Positions 58,616 through 64,000 of a stretch of DNA of 64,000 bases are shown here, in pieces; position 1 is the stretch's first letter; every line of letters begins with the position of its first letter. The stretch comes from Iris pallida (taxonomy: Eukaryota > Streptophyta > Magnoliopsida > Asparagales > Iridaceae). Position numbers and translations under genes: made by a program. The DNA lies in NCBI GenBank assembly GCA_029216955.1, contig JANAVB010005597.1, positions 45,927,480-45,991,479 on the forward strand. Direction: 5' to 3'. The notes beneath the pieces were generated by a model. The model was not told where the DNA came from, ran no database searches, and worked only from the letters and a program-made list of their open reading frames with translations.

Positions 58616-60471
58616 CAACATATGTATGTATGTATTCATTTTGTATAATTTTACCTTATTAAAATATTAATATTAATTTTGCACTTTTATCAAATTGTAT
58701 TTTTAGTGTATTTAGATTACTGCAACCATTTGGTGTCCAAGCCTAGCATGGGTTTTTGGGCCCAAATATATTTTCACACATTCAAGACCTGTACAAGTCA
58801 TATTGGACTTGATTCATGGCCTTGGGTCCTATATTTGAACTTTGGTTCAAATTATATACATGGACAAAATACGCAGATAATTAATTATTTAATTTCAATT
58901 GTGTGCAATGCTGTTTTTTATTTTCTAAAAATACTTAAAGTACTTCTAAAATTTTGGAAAAATAGTATTTAGATACTATGTTAAGTTAGCTAATTTAGTA
59001 TAATTTTTATAGTATTTAAATTACAGTTTTGCCACTAGTTTGGCTTATGGAACCAAAACTCATTTTCTGTATACTTAGGAAAACTGATTTTTATAAAATA
59101 TTTGTACTGGTTAATAAATTCCAAAAAAATTATATTAAATTTATACGATTAACTAGGATCATTTTGGTACTTTACTTTAAGTAAAACTAGGATTTTTGTC
59201 TATCTCAAAAATTGTTAAAACACAATGATCATTTGATTTTTTATTGATTAATTACGACTTGTAACTTTTTGTATTATTTTGAGTTTTAGCCGTGTTGAAC
59301 CTCACCCCTCACTAGTGTAAAGACCCTAGAAAGATAGTTAAAGTAGAGTGACACCCCACTTTGGTCTCCTATGCTAAAATTATTATTTTGGCTAGGTGCC
59401 CAGTCACAAGTCGTGTCGCACCAATTAGTGTCTTAGCATTTTAGCTTAGTGTAAAAACTAAGTTATTGCATTTATTTCTACAGTGACGAGTTACCGGACA
59501 TCCATAGCACTTTTATCGCAGCTTGTTTTGCTTTGCTAGAGGCAAGTACTCTCTACGAACTTTACATATTGTCACATAAATGAACTGCAAACCCCACCAT
59601 GTTAAATGGTGATCCTTGGGGTAGCAAGTTAGATCTCTACATATTGTACTTCCAATTACTACCGTGCTTAGAACAGTTTTATGTATCTCTCACATGATAG
59701 AATATGGGTTATGGGGAAACTAGTAGTTGAGTACGTGATCATGCCCCCATTATCTTACCGAGCAAAGTTTCATTCTATATGATAGTGCGTCGTAGGCCAT
59801 TATCCAGCATTTCTGTACGGAGGTACACATATTCCTGTACACTTGTACTTATGTACATTTCATTTACATGTGCCCCAGCACTTTGTACATCTATTGACCG
59901 ATCACGTACCTGCTACAGTTTTAAACATTACATATACATCTGTCTCTATGACATATGTGTCCTTGCCATGATAGATTATGTGATGCCATGTTTCCAGTTA
60001 TTCCTCTTATGTTCATTTCCATGTTTCATATGCTAGTTTGCTAGATTCAGTACTTGCTCCCGTCCTGACAGGATAACGTTGTAGGTGTCCTTACTGAGGA
60101 GGAGTTACTCTACGATACACATTATGGAGATACTGCCGAGGACCCGGCTTTGCCATACGAGGATGTTCCTGCGGAAAGACTCGTCTAGTTTGCTTAGCTG
60201 TTTGGGATATTTAGAGTAGTCATGTATTAGGCTATATATTTTGTAACTGGACATGTATCCAGTTTTACATTTCAGATCACTTGTACTTTGGACTTATTTC
60301 TATATGAGACGACTTTTGTGTTTGGAGCATTTATGACTTTATTTCACTTATAGAACTGTTAGCACATTTAGTTTTATCCTGTTGTCTTTAGAACAGCTTA
60401 CTACGTTTTATCTCAACGTAGGCTGGACATGACTCGGCCTGGCCCAACAAATTGGGTAGCGGGTCGTGACA

Positions 60472-60718
60472 TATTTTTAGTGGTGGCCCATGCAGGTCCT
60501 GACTAAACTGTTTGGTTACGTTATTGTACCAAGCATGCCTGCAATTAGGAACTTAAGGTAATTAGACAACATTAGGAATGACGCTTAGAACACCTAGAGG
60601 AATGCTAGGGTTGTAACATAGGAAATACATCACATGTTTGCTATTATAATTAGATTTCCTTGCATATGATTACTTACTTTAAATAAGTCCTTATAAGTCC
60701 TTTTATTTTGTAATTTAG
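60472..60718 (+). promoter_or_regulatory. Leader between chromovirus LTR and gag
   Basis: Begins TATTTTTAGTGGTGGCCCATGC instead of an initiator-Met PBS. The same AGTGGTGGCCCATGCAGG motif follows the LARD LTR. It may be the primer-binding site for another tRNA, starting at a TGG, but the tRNA was not identified. Confidence 0.5.
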
Positions 60719-61930
60719 ATGGTGCTTACTCTTTCATCCCAGTATGTTACCCTCGAGAATGGGGCCCTCCTTATCCAGTCAGCTGACTAGTCGACTGATA
60801 CACCTCCACCTACCACATTCCCCCACTCCACAGATCCACAAACCCAGATACCACAACCACCGTCCACCTCACATACCCAGCAGGACCCGGTACTTCCACC
60901 ACCCCCTATCACTATACCCACCCAGGCTTCCGTCACACTCGACGGAAACCAGCTGCTCATTCTGATTCAGGGGTTCCTAACAACCCATCAGGAGCAGACT
61001 ACCCTACTCCGCCAGAGCATGGAGCGTTCTGAGGGACGTCCAGTGGTCCCACCACATGTAGAGCCACGGCAGAGAGCGGGGACAATCAAGGACTTCATGG
61101 GTACGAATCCTAAGGAGTTCTCAGGGACTGAGGGCATAGTAGTAGCAGATGACTGGCTAGACTCGGTAGAGAGGAAGCTTCTCGGAGTTAGGATGCCGGA
61201 TGACCTCCAGGTCGAGGCAGCGGGATTTCTGCTGATAGACTTAGCAGGAGTCTGGTTCTGGAATGAGCCGTTGTTTGCGAGAGGGAGAGCCACTTGGGAT
61301 CAGTTCAAGACCCAGTTCAAGAAGAAATTCTTCTCGACCACTACTAGAGTAGCCATGGGGCTACGATTCCATAACATCCAGCAGGGGAACCGTTCTGTTG
61401 ATGACTATGCGGCAGAGTTTAGTCGCCTGAGCCGTTTTGCTCCTAGTCTGGTTGCAGATCCAGAGGAGATGACCCGTAGGTTTTGCCATGGTCTAGTTCC
61501 AGATATTGGCATTCTTACAGTGGCGAATGGTACGACTGACTACTACCAGAGCCTAGAGTCGGCCCGGAGCATTGAGGAGCGTCTTCTGTCTAGTAAGAGG
61601 TCGGCTTCTGTACATCATGAGGGACCGTCCAAGCGTCAGGCTTTCCAACAGAGAGCACCGACGCCACCCCAGCAGACTTACCGTCCCCCTACACCACATC
61701 ATCAGACCCCGCCAGTTAGAGCCCCGGGACCCCGACAGCAGCAACAGCAGCAGAAGGGAGCTATATGTTCTTTCTACGGAAGACCAGGTCATGACTTCAT
61801 CGTCTGCAGGAAGAGGTTGGGGCAGTGCTTACTTTGTGGGTCTGCCACCCATCAGCTTCGGAACTGCCCAGCAGCGAAGCCTAGAGGACCACTCTCGACT
61901 CAGCAGCAGAGGTTTGGGCAGCATCTATAG
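60719..61930 (+). pseudogene. gag: Chromovirus gag (in-frame stop near the start)
   Basis: The start is ATG at 60719 (MVLTLSSQYVTLENG); an in-frame TAG at 60788-60790 interrupts it. The long open part from ATG 61019 holds the retrotransposon gag domain (WFWNEPLFARGRATWDQF, then FKTQFKKKFFS) and ends with two zinc-knuckle-like motifs. The first, CSFYGRPGHDFIVC, has Tyr in place of the second Cys; the second, CLLCGSATHQLRNC, is complete. A proline/glutamine-rich linker lies before them. A TAG at 61928-61930 ends gag, and protease follows in the same frame. It encodes capsid and nucleocapsid. The domain order is typical of Tekay/Del elements. Confidence 0.9.
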
Positions 61931-62299
61931 CAGCAGAAGGCACCTCAGGGGAAGGTTTATAGCCTAGCCCTTGAGCCGGAGCCGGAGCAGATTTCGGAGC
62001 CAGATTACTTAGCTGACGTCATCACAGGTCATGTTTATTTGTATACTTTTCTAGCTCTATGCTTGTTTGATTCTGGTGCATCTCATAGCTTTCTGTCATT
62101 AGAGTTTATGCATGAACATCACTTAGTATCTACGCCTACTACGGAGATTAGTAGAGTAATGACGGAAGGAGGACCAGTGCCTATTAGAGCTAGCTATAGA
62201 TGCTCTATTATGATAGCCGGAAGAGAGTTTGAGGGACGATTCTTTGTGATGCCACACCCCGGTTATGATATCATATTGGGGATGGACTGGCTTAGCTAG
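61931..62299 (+). pseudogene. Chromovirus aspartic protease
   Basis: Same frame as gag, beyond the TAG. It shows the active site LFDSGASHSF and the flap/terminal motif [10 protein letters not shown], followed directly by a TAG (62297-62299) with a one-base loss that shifts the frame into RT. The two defects make the polyprotein non-functional unless both are bypassed. Confidence 0.88.
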
Positions 62300-62301
62300 C
62301 C

Positions 62302-63957
62302 CATGTATCTATAGATTGTCATGAGGGCAGTATTTTGTTCAGTCCCCCAGGCACAGCATCATTCAGAGTCAGGAGGACAGGGCCAAAGATCAGCCTAGAG
62401 CCGAACTGTTGTGCGACAGTCGGGGACGTAGCACCGCCACACCCTATCATTAGGGAGTTTATGGATGTATTCCCAGAGGATCTTCCAGGACTTTCGCCTG
62501 ACAGAGATGTGGAGTTCACTATAGATTTAGTGCCGGGTTCATCACCAGTATCCCGGGCTTGCTATAGAGTGAATCCTAAGGAGGCCATAGAGATGAAAGA
62601 GCAGATTGATGACCTGTTGAAAAAGGGTTTCATTCGATCCAGTGCTTCTCCATGGGGAGCGCCAGTGCTCTTTGTGCCTAAGAAGGATGGAACAGTCCGG
62701 TTGTGTATTGACTACCGGGCCTTGAATGCCATCACCATCAAGAACAAATATCCTCTGCCCAGGATAGATGATTTCTTCGACCAGTTGAGCGGGGGGAAGG
62801 TGTTTTCCAGGATAGACTTGAGATCCGGGTACCACCAGGTGAAGGTCAGGGCAGCAGACATCCAGAAGACAGCGTTCAACATGAAGTACAGGCAGTACAA
62901 GTTTTTGGTGATGCTATTTGGTCTCACAAATGCACCAGCTGTCTTTATAAACTTTATGAATAAGACATTTCACCAGTATCTGGATAAGTTCGTCGTAGTG
63001 TTTATCGATGACATCCTGATATACTCGAAGACGCCAGAGGAGCATGCAGAGCACTTGCGGATAGTTTTGGGGATTCTGAGGTAGGAGAGATTGTTTGCCA
63101 AATTGTCGAAGTGCGAGTTCTTTTTAGACCGAGTGGAGTTTCTCGGCCATGTAGTCACTGGAGATGGAATCTCGGTGGATCCCAGGAAGATTGCTGCAGT
63201 TGAGACATGGAAGGCTCCGACGTCAGTTTCAGAGATCAGGAGCTTTCTGGGTTTAGCAGGCTATTATAGAAAGTTCGTCCAGGACTTTGCTAGGATAGCT
63301 GAACCCATGACGAAGCTGACACGGAAGGACGCAGAGTACATCTGGTCAGAGGACTGCCAGACAGCATTTAAGGAGCTGAAGAGGAGGCTGACGACCGCTC
63401 CAGTTCTGACATTACCTTCAGGTTCTGGAGGTTTCACCATATACATCGATGCTTCTGGAAAGGGGCTAGGATGTGTCCTACAGCAGCATGGGAAAGTGAT
63501 TGCTTATGCATCTAGGCAATTGCGGACTCATGAGAGGAATTATCCTACCTATGACCTAGAGTTAGCTGCGGTGATCTTTGCACTCAAGTTATGGAAACAT
63601 TACTTATACGGAGAGCGTGTGGAAATCTTTACTGACCACAAAAGCTCGAAGTATGTGTTCACGCAGAAAGAGCTGAACATGAGGCAAAGACGATGGTTGG
63701 AGTTGATGAAAGACTTCGACATCGATTTACAGTATTACCCCGAGAAGGCAAATATGGTGGCGGATGCGCTAAGCAGGCATCCGATGGCATGGTACCTGAT
63801 GATTGATCGGCATTTGCGGGAGGATCTGGAGAAGCTCGGTATCGAGCTAGTTCGGCCAGGATCAGAGATACAGATGATGGCGCTTGACATTCAGTCAGGT
63901 TTGATAGAGCAGATCCGGGAGGCACAGTCTACAGATGACAGCTTTCGCAGACTTTGA
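62302..63957 (+). pseudogene. pol: Chromovirus reverse transcriptase and RNase H (broken)
   Basis: RT motifs in order: [55 protein letters not shown], and the catalytic [10 protein letters not shown] near 63000. An in-frame TAG at 63082-63084 then interrupts the palm/thumb. The connection [17 protein letters not shown] follows. RNase H has its acidic residues in [26 protein letters not shown] and [13 protein letters not shown] at 63955-63957 stops the frame before the integrase, which continues outside the window. Base-level damage is limited to a few stops and one indel, so decay is young. Confidence 0.92.
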
Positions 63958-64000
63958 CCCCAGGCTTTAGCTGGATTGCTGGATGACTTCACTATAGCAG

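Overview
This window reads as nuclear DNA of a flowering plant, probably a eudicot (inference). The evidence is one spliced plant-type gene with GT-AG introns, Ty1/copia and Ty3/gypsy retrotransposons of plant lineages, MITEs, and long AT, GA and palindromic simple repeats. No bacterial operons, CRISPR arrays or rRNA/tRNA genes were seen. Nearly all of the window is nested transposable-element sequence.

The only recognisable host gene is squalene epoxidase (squalene monooxygenase), minus strand, about 25.5-31.07 kb, in eight exons. Its exons join in frame over the whole protein, except that exon 1 carries an exact 59-bp tandem duplication that breaks the reading frame. A Tourist/PIF-like MITE (31414-31842) lies in its upstream region, and an hAT-like MITE (32748-32997) lies further out.

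Left part (1-25 kb). Positions 1-1931 are part of a non-coding LTR. Next comes an array of about 900 bp made of palindromic units, then AT microsatellites flanking a SINE-like unit. A decayed Ty1/copia element follows (about 4.4-8.16 kb, resuming at 24.163 kb), with its LTR/gag end duplicated. It is split by a Tat/Ogre-like Ty3/gypsy element (8162-24162, minus strand; about 13.3 kb once a later insertion is subtracted) carrying ORF1, gag, and pro-RT-RNaseH-aRNH-INT. The 5' LTR of that element is itself split by a 2.7-kb solo LTR (20538-23241, TSD attac). Between INT and the 3' LTR, on the opposite strand, lie three small gene-like units with TATA boxes, ORFs and poly(A) signals. One fits a three-exon model in which the first intron contains a 31-bp tandem array.

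Right part (35-57 kb). A non-coding LTR retrotransposon (LARD-like, minus strand) has LTRs of about 4.9 kb arranged LTR-internal-LTR-internal-LTR, preceded by a 1515-bp tandem duplication of its edge. The middle LTR is interrupted by a 5.75-kb insertion (45934-51684, TSD ctcgt) that has one recognisable LTR and an initiator-Met-type primer-binding site. The third LTR is interrupted at 57010 by a chromovirus-like (Tekay/Del) Ty3/gypsy element in the + orientation: LTR 57010-60471, decayed gag, then protease-RT-RNaseH, running off the window.

Most of the repeat-rich LTRs here carry their own private array of short, CpG-rich or dyad-symmetric words. In two related LTRs the arrays occupy the same position but are unrelated in sequence. 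The antisense cassette, the frame-breaking duplication in squalene epoxidase and the private LTR arrays are the items most worth follow-up.
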